DNA of 64,000 nucleotides from Mantis religiosa (Eukaryota > Arthropoda > Insecta > Mantodea > Mantidae). Where the stretch lies: assembly GCA_030765055.1 (NCBI GenBank), contig CM060950.1, forward strand, positions 15,492,306 to 15,556,305, given 5' to 3'. Below are positions 1 through 10,339 of the stretch, in pieces. The notes beneath the pieces were generated by a model, which saw only the letters and a list, made by a program, of their open reading frames with translations, made no database searches and was not told where the DNA came from. How positions within the stretch are numbered: position 1 is the first letter of the stretch; each line of letters starts with the position of its first letter. Both the position numbers and the translations under genes were made by a program.

Positions 1-119
1 TATGGGTTATAATTTTTATAACATATAAATATGTTTTTCTGGTTTGTATTGTCATTTTGGTCTATATAAAGCCCATACGTTATGTTAATTGTCTTCTTTA
101 ATATTACACTCTATGTCTA

Positions 120-1545
120 TATTTAATATGCAGCGTTTCCTCTGCATCCACTTACACAAAACAACGGTAAAGATTGGTGACACTGTTGAATCAACATATT
201 TTGATTCTGGAGTGCTTTCTGCGTTTGGGCTCACCTTTCACGGTAGTAGAATTGCTTGCTTTCAAAGGCTACGTATGTGGGCCAAGATGAATGAGGCACA
301 TTTCTAAACTGCCGTAGGGATAATTAGGAATTGTGGTTTCCAGGTAGGGTGGCGTTGGTGGTGCGGATATTGACGGATACGGTTTTACGTACGGATAGCT
401 TTTGCAGGGTTTGGAGATATTACAGTGTGGTATTGGAGGTGTTGGCTAGGACCACATAGGCGTGCAGGACCACCGAAAGGGTGAAGTATTTGTGCAGGAC
501 TAACTTCGAACGTAGCTTTAGCTGTTTGCTCGTGAATATGGGGCCGCAGGAGCCGCCCTTTGCTGGCGTCATTTTTTAAGTGGGTGGACGACAGCATCCT
601 GTGTGTCAGTGTAATGCGGAGTCATTTGACCTACTAACGATATTGCAATCTTAACCAGCACCGTGAAATACAATGCAAATTGTGATATCGGTTTGAAGAA
701 TGAATCAGCTGGTATTTGTTTACATCGATGTTTAATTTTCCAGTCATGAAGTCAAGAAAGGAAGTGGTCAAGTATACCTTTCTGCAATCTTGAATCGAGC
801 ATTTTTATGTTGGTTGTATATTACAGTATCGTCGCCATACATATACGAACAAGTCATTTACAAACAATATATAGAATGGCGGTGCATGATAACCGTGAAT
901 GGTACGCCAGCCTTAGTGAATCTCTCCCGGGGAGATGTGCCCTCAACATGGACGCAGAAGCGCCGATTTTCTACGAAATTATGCAGCAGCGGTAGAGAAT
1001 TTCGAAGGCGAGGACTCTCACGGTGCAGTTTATAAATAAGTCCGTTATGCCACAACCGAACAAGTGCGGCTTCTACGTCAGAAGTAGCTCCAAAGCTTAA
1101 GACCCATTATCAAATGTTCTGTCCCGTCATCAGCTAATTTTAAAACTTCCTAATATTTTGAATGTCCTTTTCGGAAGCCAAGTTGTTAATTTGAAAGTCC
1201 ACAAGCGCCGAAGCTTGTTTTAGAAGTCGAAAGAGTTATACCTTTCGAGCAATTTACAAACAGTAGAGAAGAGACTAATGGATAAATAACTTTAAGTATG
1301 GCTGGTGCTTTTGCTGTGCTTCAGGAACATTATTACTTAGGCCCCTTTAGCCAAGTGTTGCGGAAGTTGTTTTGCTGCAAACAGACGTTGAATATCTTGG
1401 GTGAATTTTAAGATGGCTGGTGTAATCAGTTGGTCTATCGCGTCATATGCCGATATTAGCAGGGTGTCAAGGCCCCCGACTACTTGTCGGATGGCACATC
1501 ACTCTAAGGGCTAAAGGACAGCAAGAAGGATAGGTATGTGAGATA
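120..1545 (-). pseudogene. Jockey-like LINE reverse transcriptase remnant (segment A, first copy)
   Basis: Read on the minus strand, 1520-1370 gives a LINE RT start (FNACLQQ, then a broken W-K motif). About 1150-1250 holds a remnant of the F-R-K-G-H region, and 1055-858 is an open stretch with WHNGLIYKLH, an L-H-N-F-V-E-N-R-R block and ending GVP, the position where GVPQGS is expected. Downstream (about 700-150) thumb-like sequence can be followed in several frames. This is the usual order of a jockey-clade RT. Frames are broken by stops and indels, and no endonuclease domain is seen, so the gene is dead. The short plus-strand open frames over it are shadows. Confidence 0.75.
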
Positions 1546-1590
1546 TAGTGATTTTCACTGAATTAGCTCTACCGTACTACCCTGTCGGAC

Positions 1591-1690
1591 GATTCCATGA
1601 GGCAATGGGTAACGCAACTTGGCAACGGGAAATCAATAACAGTGTTGGGGTGTGTCTCGCAGAGCATGAGAGTGCGAATACGTCACTTAA
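1591..1690. repeat. About 100-bp direct repeat flanking each A segment
   Basis: Starts with GATTCCAT and contains a conserved core that reads W-Q-R-E-I-N and then V-C-L-A on the plus strand. The same block occurs upstream of A at 10060, 17583 and 18629 and downstream of A at 11793 and 20360, with further copies near 39450, 48960 and 50650 and a trace near 62418. The distance from the copy at 18629 to the one at 20360 is about 1.73 kb. It may be a tandem remnant of the LINE itself or an independent short repeat. I do not recognise a family. Confidence 0.65.
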
Positions 1691-2052
1691 TAAAGCAAAA
1701 AAGCATGTTTTGCTGACGACTTCAAAATATTACAACCTACTCTATTATTGTAGGTTAAATGACAGCATTTCTCATAGAAGCGACTTAACTAGACCTAAAT
1801 ATGTTAAATTGTCTTGGAAATAGTATATTTAAAGCCGAGAAATACAAAATATGTGTTCCGATGGTCTCACACAGAATGTACATACATTTCTTGTAGAAAT
1901 GCTTCTACAAGAAATAATAATAACAAGAAATAATGGAACTTTAGATGAAAAATTCCTGTGGAATTTTGCAGGGAATTGTGCAAGTTTTGTATCTAATATT
2001 TACGTGGCATATGAAGTAGATAAGCAAATAAAGTGTAGATAAGTTAAACTTA

Positions 2053-2229
2053 CGAGTCAGTTGGAGAATTCAATGTCATATCGGCACGTTGGCTATAGTA
2101 GCTCAATGGTAGAGCGGCTGGACGGAAACCAAAAGATCCGTGGTTCAAATGCCGGCTATTTTTCAATCTGACTCTACGTTCCCACAATTTATCCTACACA
2201 CGGTCAGTGTGAAAGAACAATAAATTTGC
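2053..2229 (+). repeat. tRNA-related SINE (family T), with 12-bp target duplication
   Basis: A 177-bp insertion flanked by AAGTTAAACTTA (2041-2052) and AAGTTGAACTTA (2230-2241). The empty site is visible in the third copy near 39900, where the two flanks are joined. It contains an A-box-like TAGCTCAATGGTAGAGC and a B-box-like GGTTCAAATGCC, in a segment resembling a tRNA without a sound T stem. The fuller copy at 43287-43563 shows that this tRNA-like body sits near the element's 3' end. Family name unknown to me. Confidence 0.8.
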
Positions 2230-2230
2230 A

Positions 2231-2355
2231 AGTTGAACTTAATTAATTATAAATCAACTGAGCTTCTGAAGAATACTTGTCAGTTGTACTTCAAATACAA
2301 TTTGACATCTACATTTATAGGACCTTCTAAACTCGCTCTAATAATTATTTGTGCT
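2231..2355. repeat. Left arm of long inverted repeat around hAT
   Basis: This arm matches, in inverse orientation, 5535-5691. The two arms share phrases such as AGTTGAACTTAATT, CTTGTCAGTTGTACTTCAAA and a CTCGCTCTAATAATTA-like end. The pair encloses about 3.2 kb that includes hAT transposase remains. Further left arms lie at 12245-12420, 20998-21122, 31235-31410, 39900-40020 and 51120-51240. Confidence 0.75.
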
Positions 2356-2559
2356 GTACATAGATCAATATTTTTAAACTAATCCCCATGTTACTTTAAT
2401 CGGTTAATATTTCAATTAACTGAGATATTATCTGTTCGAAAATTAGATGCAAGGATTACATAAAGTACTTAATACTCTCCCTATTTAACTATTTATGAAA
2501 CTTCTGAATATTTAGAATATTTACAAGAAGACTCACTTAGTCACTATTGTTTTATTGAT

Positions 2560-4260
2560 AAACATGTAAGTGCATTCACATTCTTTCAACTATGTGGTGC
2601 TCTTCGTTTGGTGACAATATTTTCTGCATCACTGAACACACGTTCACACAGAACCGATGTAGGTGGTATACATATAATTTCTTCGCTATGGATGAAAACG
2701 GATGAAAGAATTTGCTACTGAATAGAATGTGTCTTCCACCACTGAAGAGGATTTGTAAAAATCGTCATCCAGATCATCCAAAGACGTGTATATATGTAAA
2801 TTTCTGTAGCAAGTGGTGTTAATGGGGCAGTTTCCTCGACATCATCATTGTCATTAAGAATAATTTTCCTCTTCTGCAAGTTTACTTCTGTCATATTTTT
2901 CGTGTTTACCATAAATATTTTTGAAAGTTTTTTACCTACTAATTCTCTTGTGCTTCTTGGAAGGTAATTCAAGGATTTGAATCTCAAATTGAGAGCTTTA
3001 ACTTCTTCGTACATTTCTAATTTATGCCAGCTATTAAATCTTTCTGTTAAATCTTCAACAAGAGTAGTTTTGCACCTGATCACATACAGAGGATCTGTAT
3101 CAGTGACATTGAGATTTAACCTTACATAAGTAATTGCAGGTAGTACAACACTTGGTGTGACGTATTTAGTTCCCCCAAGAAAATCACAAGTATCCAGGCA
3201 AGGTTTTAGACCTTCAAACATTCTTTGTGTCATTTCCCATTCGATTTCAGTTAATGGAATAATATTTGAAGGTTAGGTATCTAATATGTATACTGCTCTC
3301 TTAGCTGTGAGGAGACTTTCAAACATAATACAAGTACTGTTCCATCATTTCCTACGTCATGTTTTAATTTTATCTGTGGAATATGAAGATCGTTAAACTT
3401 TTTAAACAGTTCATATTCTAGGTGCGGACTGTGTTTAACGTGGCCCTCCATTTTTCTGTATTTACTAAGGTATCTATAGAAACTGGAACTTAATTGTGAA
3501 GTATATTGTCATATTTTGATTTCTCAATACCAGGTACAATATTCCTAGCATTGTCTGTACAAAGTATCAGTTCTAATCATTTACAACCTGTTCGAACTGA
3601 TTAGTACAAGTTATTGCACTGTGCTTTTAAGTTATGTTTTTCACTTGCAAATTTGCACTGCAGAACTCCCATTTAGAATCAATCCAGTGGACAGTAACTC
3701 CTAAGTAACTTTGATTCGCTTCTGAAGTCCAGAAATCCCCTGTTAAGCTAACATATTCCACATAGTTTAATGTGCCCAATAGCTTAGATCTTTAAATAGC
3801 TTGTCTATTCATCTACTTAAAACACATTTTGATGCAAGATTATACAAACTGTTTCCAACGGCTTCTCTTTAAACTTCTTTTAGCCCTTCATCTGAAACAA
3901 TATTGACAGGTCCGCTGTCCTTTACTATCCATTTTACGATTTTATTTGTTAATTCAGGTTCCTTGATGGAAGAAATCAGTTTGGCTATGAAATTATTTAC
4001 ATTGGACTGCGCTGCCTGAGGAGCAGTTGGAGATGACTCGCCAACACCTTCCAATGTATGGGTGTGTTTCAAATGTTAATTCAAACTACTAGCACTACCA
4101 CTATAACTAAATGATATCCCCAAAATTTTTCAAATTACTTTTTTCTGTCAACACTTTTCCAGATTCATTTAGCTAAAAGCCAACACGTACATCTAGTTTC
4201 CCTCGCAAATTTTCACATGCTATAATTTTAATTGCACTCAGCACAAAATATTTATACTTC
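2560..4260 (-). pseudogene. hAT-family transposase remnant (first copy)
   Basis: Minus-strand order agrees with a BED-finger hAT transposase. At about 4250-4050 there is a BED-like end (S-Y-S-G-S-A-S-S-L-N then an H-L-K-H-T-H pattern). 4072-3869 is open and includes TNKIVKWIVKD. About 3760-3600 reads L-T-G-D-F-W-T-S followed by SYLGVTVHWIDS, a conserved hAT core. 3233-2715 is open for 172 codons with GGTKYVT near its start and NPLQWWKTH near its end. After a frameshift comes ERVFSDAENIVTKRR (about 2660-2610), the C-terminal dimerisation region. Several stops and frameshifts make it inactive. The same gene recurs at 21330-23025 and 40330-42290. Confidence 0.85.
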
Positions 4261-4299
4261 TTTAAATTTTTTTAACACAAAAGTTTCACTCACTGTCAC

Positions 4300-5530
4300 G
4301 AACTCAGAAACATTATTTGGTTACTGCAGTTTACAGCAACGATACACCATCAGCAGCCCTGAAAAGGGAGATCAACTATTGTTTCCATAGCTGCGTAAGC
4401 GAAGTGTTCGGTTCAAGGTTGTACAGGTCAGTTTATGCTAGCAAGCGATAATCAGTTGTTTACGATATGTTGTCACACACAAACTTTAAGGAAAGAAGCC
4501 TCTCTGTCAGCAACTGTATGTAGTTATGTGCCTCTTAGAATATTTCCCAACAGAAGCTCTATTTAGACTCTCTCGGGATTCAGAGTGATTCCTTTTAGCT
4601 ATCAGGAGTTTTAAGATCTCAAAGCTCAGAGAACAATACGTGTCTAGTGAAAGCTTGATGCGTTGGAAAGGCTGTTTAGGTTGGAAGCAATACTTCATGG
4701 ACCTATTTGTGGAAATAGTTTAGTTATGAATTACATATTTAATTATGAGAACAGTAAGTGCTAAGCAATTGTGAAATCACATAACAGATAGGTGCTAGGT
4801 GTTGGCTTTCACATTTCATTCCCTTGGAAAATCCACCGAGACAGTAAACAGCAAATAATGAATTTCTATTGGAAGAAAATGTAAATATTTGGCAATTCAA
4901 ATCGGAAACAAGAATATCTCAAAGAGTGATATCTCTAAAACTAAATTTGAATAAATTAAATGTTTTAATGACAATTATATCCTTGTTTAGGAAATTTTGT
5001 TTTTCATTTAAGATGTACCAGTTATGGAAAATACATCCAAATGAAATCTATTCCAGATGCTCGTTCAGTTGCCTTAAAAGTATCTTAAAAGCGTTAGAAG
5101 TTTTATAAAAATTTTCTTCAATATGTTTTTGTGGTTTAAAGCAAAAAGAAAATCTTCGATTATATCTCACCATCCCAATTATCGTTTACATGGGCAAGTA
5201 TTAAGTTTAAAAAATGTTTTTCTTCTGACAGGTACTTCTAACGCCTTTAATATATTTCAAGGCAAATGAACGAACATCTGAAATAGATATCATTTCGATA
5301 TATTTTGCATACTTGGTGCATCTTTAAATAAAAACAGAATTTCCTAACAATGATGTAGTTGTCATTAAAGCACAGAATTTATTAAAACATATTTATGTTT
5401 AGAGAGAACACTCTTTGAGGTACTTATCCTTGTTCTCAATTTGAATTTTCATTGAACACTTTGTTCAAATAGGAAATTGCTATTTGCTTCTTATTGTGTC
5501 CTGGCCAAGCCACAAATGTTTATCGCGATG
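4300..5530. other. Interval between hAT remnant and right inverted arm, no gene seen
   Basis: AT-rich sequence with only short open frames and no motif I recognise. It is conserved in all three copies of the B region. In the third copy it carries the SINE at 43287 and an extra segment at 42793, so it belongs to the duplicated element block. Confidence 0.6.
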
Positions 5531-5534
5531 ACAT

Positions 5535-5691
5535 GAAGTAGACAGAAGTACAGGGACATTAATTACTAGAGCAAGTAATGAAAGTCATATAAATATAGAG
5601 GTCAACTTGTGTTTGAAGTACAACTGACAAATAATCCTGAATAGCCCAACTGATTTAAAATTAAGTTCAACTTATGTATAGTTTATGTACT
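5535..5691. repeat. Right arm of long inverted repeat around hAT
   Basis: Reverse complement of 2231-2355 with moderate divergence and one or two indels. It contains the inverse of the CAGTTGTACTTCAAA and AGTTGAACTTAATT phrases. Partner copies are at 24460-24616 and about 44140-44290. With 2231-2355 it delimits a 3.46-kb foldback-like unit. Confidence 0.75.
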
Positions 5692-5949
5692 TAAATAATT
5701 TATCTGCCACATAAATATGAGTTACAAAAGTTAAGTGAAAGCTGGAGCCGTCAATGTAAATATGGAGCCATTGATTGTCAAGATATGATAAATATATTAT
5801 TTCTAGTGCCATTTATTTCAGCACATATGATGTTTCAGATTTTGTAAATTCATCATATAAGTGCAGATAGTGTTCAATATCAATCAGTTCTAAAGCAGTG
5901 ATACTTGTTTGTAATTTTTCTGGTAAGTAAAGCAGCTTAATTTTTGTTT

Positions 5950-7316
5950 GATATTTTCGTCTTTATTAAGTTTTGAAGTTCAGCTCAGATTTGCTTTTTT
6001 TTCAGTCATTATAAGGTAGCCTGATTAATATGCCATATTGTATAATGACTGCTTTTTGATTGTCAACATCAAGTCTTGGATTACTTGTTAACATTTGTAA
6101 AGCACAAACTGGAGTAATTTGGCAGTTCCAGGTATTAAACAAAGAATTTGCTTTTACACCATATGAAGTTACTCTATATTTGCAGTAAGATATCTTCAAC
6201 AATACTTAAGTTTTGGTTTAATGTACATCATGTAAAAAGTGCCTAAAGCTTGTGTAGTGCTTCTCTATTTCCTGACTGACTGTCTCTTCATAGGGGTAAC
6301 TTCTCCCAGCCCTTTTGCATATATATGCAAATGTGTTTTTTCCAAGCTGATTTAGTATAAAAAACGATATTACATATTTCTTTTTCTCTTTATTAATTTC
6401 CATGAAATTATTGGAAGTCCAATTTTGTAATATTATCAAAGATTGCTGTGCTACATTTATTATCTCTTGACTTTGTTTTTTCCATTCAGAATTCTGTAAC
6501 ACTACTTCATCTGCTAGCATTTAGACTTTTGATTGTATTTTTTGTAATTGTCATGCAGGAATGTAGTTACAGATATTAAAATGTTTGAGCTATGCCATGA
6601 GGTGTCTGGTGGAATTTGGTAATTTAGCATTATATCTGGTGGCAATGAGTGTTTGATCATGTATTTACAGCTCCAATGAATCATTTTTGCACGGATTCCT
6701 AAACTTTCAAGTTTTTTGAGTAGTTTGTACCTCCAAATACAATCATAAGCTCCTTAAAAGTCAATAAATATTCTAAGATGCCTTTGCTTTTATTCAATGC
6801 CTTTTAATGCCTTGAATAAGACTTAAAATCTGTTCATTTGTTGAATGGTGTTTTCTAAAACGTGCTTGTTTATTAGAAACTAGCAGATTATTTTCTAGAA
6901 ACCCATATCAAGTCTGGAAATCTTTTTTCCATGAGATTTGCTAATGTTCTAAATGCCATTGGACAAGAACTTGAAAATCTAAATGCGTTTTGCTTGATTT
7001 CAAAATAGGTACTAATTATTTATTTCTTCCATTCATCTGGTACTATGGTATTCTATAACAAGTTACAGAGATTTAGGAGTCTTTAATTTTCCTTTTCATC
7101 CCAGAGTACTGATGAATCCTGTATGTGCATTATCATAAGATTGAGTATTTTTTATTTGAAGTTATTATTTGCAATGTTAAATTCTTCAATATTGTATTCC
7201 TTATTAAAGATATGATATTCAAGTTTAATGCTTGATTTTATATATTCTTTAATGCTTTTCTGCAATATTTGTGTTCCTTTATAGTATTACCTGGTAATTT
7301 AAGGTGTTAGTGCAGT
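5950..7316 (-). pseudogene. Non-LTR retrotransposon reverse transcriptase remnant (segment C, first copy)
   Basis: Minus-strand reading gives RT landmarks in order. About 7000-6950 has the W-K-K and I-P-I-L-K region. About 6870-6830 has QARFRKHHSTNEQIL, equivalent to the QAGFR block. About 6770-6700 has A-Y-D-C-I-W-R-Y-K-L-L, the first catalytic aspartate region. 6520-6218 is open and begins with LADEVVL, a degraded Y-A-D-D box, followed by MEINKEK. Each block is in a different frame, so the gene is dead. No endonuclease precedes it. Equivalent remnants are at 15571-16305, 24889-26255, 34466-35200, 44630-45830 and 60320-61730. Confidence 0.85.
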
Positions 7317-7325
7317 ATATATTAA

Positions 7326-7572
7326 TTTTTGTTGTTGTTGTAATTTACGTCCTCCAACTTTAAGTCATATCAGACAATGAATGAAATGGGTAAAAGGATG
7401 CTCAAATGAGTCTGGAGTCTGTGGAGCTTAGAGTTACCCAAAATTTGTCCATCAGGATAAGGGAAAACCCTGGCAAAAACCTTATCCAGGTAACTCACCC
7501 TAACTGAGATTTGAACTCGGGACCTCTTGAACATGAGGCAGACACAATAACATCTAAACTGCCGAAGCAGGC
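7326..7572 (-). repeat. tRNA-derived SINE (family P), 9-bp target duplication
   Basis: 247 bp flanked by ATATATTAA at 7317-7325 and 7573-7581. The tRNA-like head is at the right end on the minus strand, with a B box reading GAGTTCAAATCTC in that orientation. The body reads IRENPGKNLIQVTH on the plus strand, a peptide signature of this SINE. The second half-unit (around 16300) has an uninterrupted ATATATTAA, the empty site. It is present in both 18.9-kb copies, so it inserted before that duplication and after the half-units separated. Confidence 0.85.
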
Positions 7573-7824
7573 ATATATTAAATTTATTAACTATTTTGGT
7601 ATCATCAGCAATTGTTTTATTGTTATAAATAAAAGGTATTTTAGTTTGCATTTCTTTTTTTCTATGTTTTGTAAAATCTGTATGCTTTTGTGTACAGTTT
7701 CTATGGACCAAGCTCTGCATAAAATTATTATGGTGTCCTCTTTCAGTGCTGTAAATTTCATTTTTGAACTGAGCACCCAATTTTCCACAATTTTGTAATG
7801 TTTTTGGGCATTTGAGGTGTTTGC

Positions 7825-8040
7825 TATGGACCAAGTAAACAACATTGAAATGCCACCCGACTATAACTTGATAAAGAAGTTCATAATTCTACAACCGGTA
7901 TAAACACAGCAGACAAGAGCAAAAACAACAACAGATGATAATCAGAGCTCCAATTTTAAAAATGGAAGCAACAGCTTCTGAAACTAGTCCCTCAAAGAAT
8001 AAAAATCTAAGAACCAGATTGTCAAACATCACTACAAAGA
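7825..8040 (+). pseudogene. Penelope-like element 3'-end fragment
   Basis: Plus strand reads M-P-P-D-Y-N-L-I-K-K-F-I and then a T-T-T-D-D stretch. This resembles the C-terminal end of the Penelope-like frame on the minus strand near 16560 (I-P-P-E-Y-N-L-T-K-K-F-I and T-T-T-D-A). The similarity continues into the GAAACTAGTC phrase after it. The fragment recurs at about 26755-26975 and 46025-46240. No GIY-YIG or RT part is attached here, so it is only an end fragment. Confidence 0.5.
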
Positions 8041-8059
8041 ATTTTTACAATTCATATAG

Positions 8060-9480
8060 TTAAAGCAATCTTCTGCTTGAACAGTTTTCCAACTAATGTG
8101 CTTAAATGGTAACTGTGCTAAGCCCTAGCTTTCAATTTTATGCTCTCCATATTTATGAGGTATTTCACTTTAGCTACATACCATAAAATTTGTGCTCCAT
8201 TGACATACCAGAGTTGATACTGTAGCTGATAGAGATACTTTAGTAAGCACCTATCATTTCCTTACCTCCTACTTGGTAACTTACGGTTGAGCTTTTGCAC
8301 TGAATACTGATGTGCTTGCAGAGGTGTTTTTGGCAATGCTTGTGTTTTTGTTGGGAATACTACTTGCAACTCCCTCTTTGGTGTTGGTCATGGAGGTCTG
8401 GCTCTTTGAATAACTTCAGCCAGGTTTACCTGACTGGTGGAGGAGAATGGATAAAAGGTCCCTGATAAGAGAACAAATTAGTAATTTGTAAGAATTGTTA
8501 ATTATTTAGATGTGAATGCATGATTATGCTTACAATGCTATGTATTACATTCATTTGAATGCTCTTAGTTTTACCTACATATTTTAAGAAAATTGAACTT
8601 GCAACTAAAAAGTAGATATTTATCATTATAAAAAAAAGAGCAAGGTGCAAAGAGCAGGTTGGGAAAGATGTATTCAGTTCAAGACTGTATTAAAAATGTT
8701 CTGCTAATTTGTAATTATGTATGCACCACTTGGTTAGTTTTTGCGCAATACTTCATTAACCTTGTTAATTTACACGAATGTAGAGTACCCTTTTTTTTTG
8801 CCATGTTGCTTTCCTCTAAGCCAGTTGGTTAGCACACCTTAAAATAAATTGGCATCTGTTTTGAGAATGCTGTACTAATTAGTACTTATGAAGGCTTTTG
8901 AGCAACAATTCATTAATCTTGTTTTCAATTTATATGATAACAGTTTATGTACTGCGTCAGCTGCTTTTTGGCCATGCCATTTTGTGAACACAGGTTAAAA
9001 TATCTGTGTCAAAAAATTGCTCTACAAATGAGCAATTATGTATGCAGCACTTGCTTACATTTTGAGCAACATTTTATAACAATGCCAGAGTCAGTCCCAG
9101 AGGATTTACTAGTCAACCATTGTCTTTCCCGGTTGCCGCAGTGCCTAGCCACTTTGTGGCTTAATCTACGAGATGGGTAGGATGAATTTATGTTCTTCTG
9201 GGTGTCGGTTGGGGAGAATTTTGATGTAGGGTTTTTGTAGGGATGTTGATATGGAAGGCGCCTGAAATTCGGATGGCACTTGTTGTATAGCGTTCCCTCG
9301 TTTGGGGAGAAATGCTTTGGTATGTATCACTGTTTTAATTAGGGGTTGCATAAAGCTTGAACAATCAGGGAAAGAGTGATGCTTAGAGAATCGGGGGTGG
9401 CTTTACCTTGAGTGGCATAGCTTGCATCTTCTCTCATAAATAATGCAGTCAGCAAGCGTTTGCATTTGCACGGGTGCCAT
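8060..9480 (-). pseudogene. Decayed ORF1-like region (segment D, first copy)
   Basis: Minus strand near 9440-9400 contains a C-x2-C stretch with His and Cys following. From 9351 to 9166 runs an open stretch with AFLPKRGNAIQQVPSEFQ, conserved in all three D copies. Further on, near 8400-8300, is a Thr/Ser/Pro-rich low-complexity part. Position upstream of a LINE RT on the same strand and this composition suggest a LINE ORF1 (gag-like), but I do not recognise a diagnostic domain. Frames are broken. Confidence 0.4.
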
Positions 9481-10059
9481 TTGCTACAGCACAGCAACAA
9501 ACATTATTTGAGGGAAGCATTCTGCTTACTGAAAATAATTATACAGGATTACTTTTAAAAATCCTAATACAAACATTCCTAAATGTACAGTAATATATTT
9601 AGAATATATATATGTGCTTGTAGTATTCTATCCAATAACATCTTTCTGTGGCTCCCTATCGCAACTACTTCGGTTTAGAAGCAGCTCATTTCATTTGCTG
9701 CTGCAATAATCAAATGATATATTTTGCATTACTCTCCAGAAATCTCTGTAGCTCGGTTCTTTTGAATTTCGTTCTGCATAGAACGGACGCCAGGAATGAA
9801 GTGAAATACTATCGTTGCCTTGAGAGCGGTGTAAAAACAAAAAACACGCAAACAAGCCGTATGAATTTGCAAAGATTCGCTTGGAGTGCTTTACAATATG
9901 GTTCAAAGCATCCATCGCCATAACCAGAATATAACAATCGCCAAACTTGTTCACGTTCAGTTGTTACCCATAAGAATAACTGTTAGCAATATCTTAACTG
10001 GAAGCTAATATCGTTGGATGTTTTTCACAATTCTACCTGTACCGCAACATGTTTCGGCC

Positions 10060-10160
10060 GATTCCATCACAAAGATAGATGACCAAACTTGGCTGCGAGA
10101 AATCAATAACCAGCCTTCAGGTGTGTCTCGCGGACAATGCAGTGCTTAAAGCTATTATTG
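10060..10160. repeat. About 100-bp direct repeat, upstream copy before second A segment
   Basis: Begins GATTCCATCACAAAGAT and includes the conserved phrases GAGAAATCAATAA and GTGTGTCTCGC. Homologous to the block at 1591-1690 and 11793-11885, so the second A segment is bracketed by direct copies. Confidence 0.65.
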
Positions 10161-10339
10161 AGAATTATATGACGTGTTGCCGGTAAATATGGACCCGGCA
10201 TATGGGTTATAATTTTCACTATATTTAAATTTGTGTTTTTGGTTTATATTGCCCTTTTGGTTTATATACAACCCATACGTTATGTTAATTTTCTTTTTGA
10301 ATACTTCACTATGTTCATATTTAAAGTGCAGCGTATATT

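Noticed and set aside
62..80. TATATAAAGCCCATACG as a TATA-box promoter, repeated at the start of each A segment
   Set aside because: It is conserved only because the whole A segment is duplicated, and lies at the tail of a dead minus-strand LINE. No gene starts after it.
385..597. A minus-strand protein with HIHEQTAKATFEV
   Set aside because: Alignment with the A copy at 49308-49628 shows that the true jockey frame here is another one. This is a shifted reading of the decayed RT thumb.
1548..1823. A conserved plus-strand gene coding ATWQREINNSVGVCLAE
   Set aside because: Related frames exist in other copies but differ in start, end and length. I keep it only as a repeat block and a finding, not as a gene.
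2087..2165. A tRNA gene (similar calls near 20855, 43459, 52075 and 59755)
   Set aside because: A and B boxes and a good acceptor stem are visible, but the T stem does not pair well, base 33 is not T, and each lies in a repeated element with target duplications. They are SINE parts.
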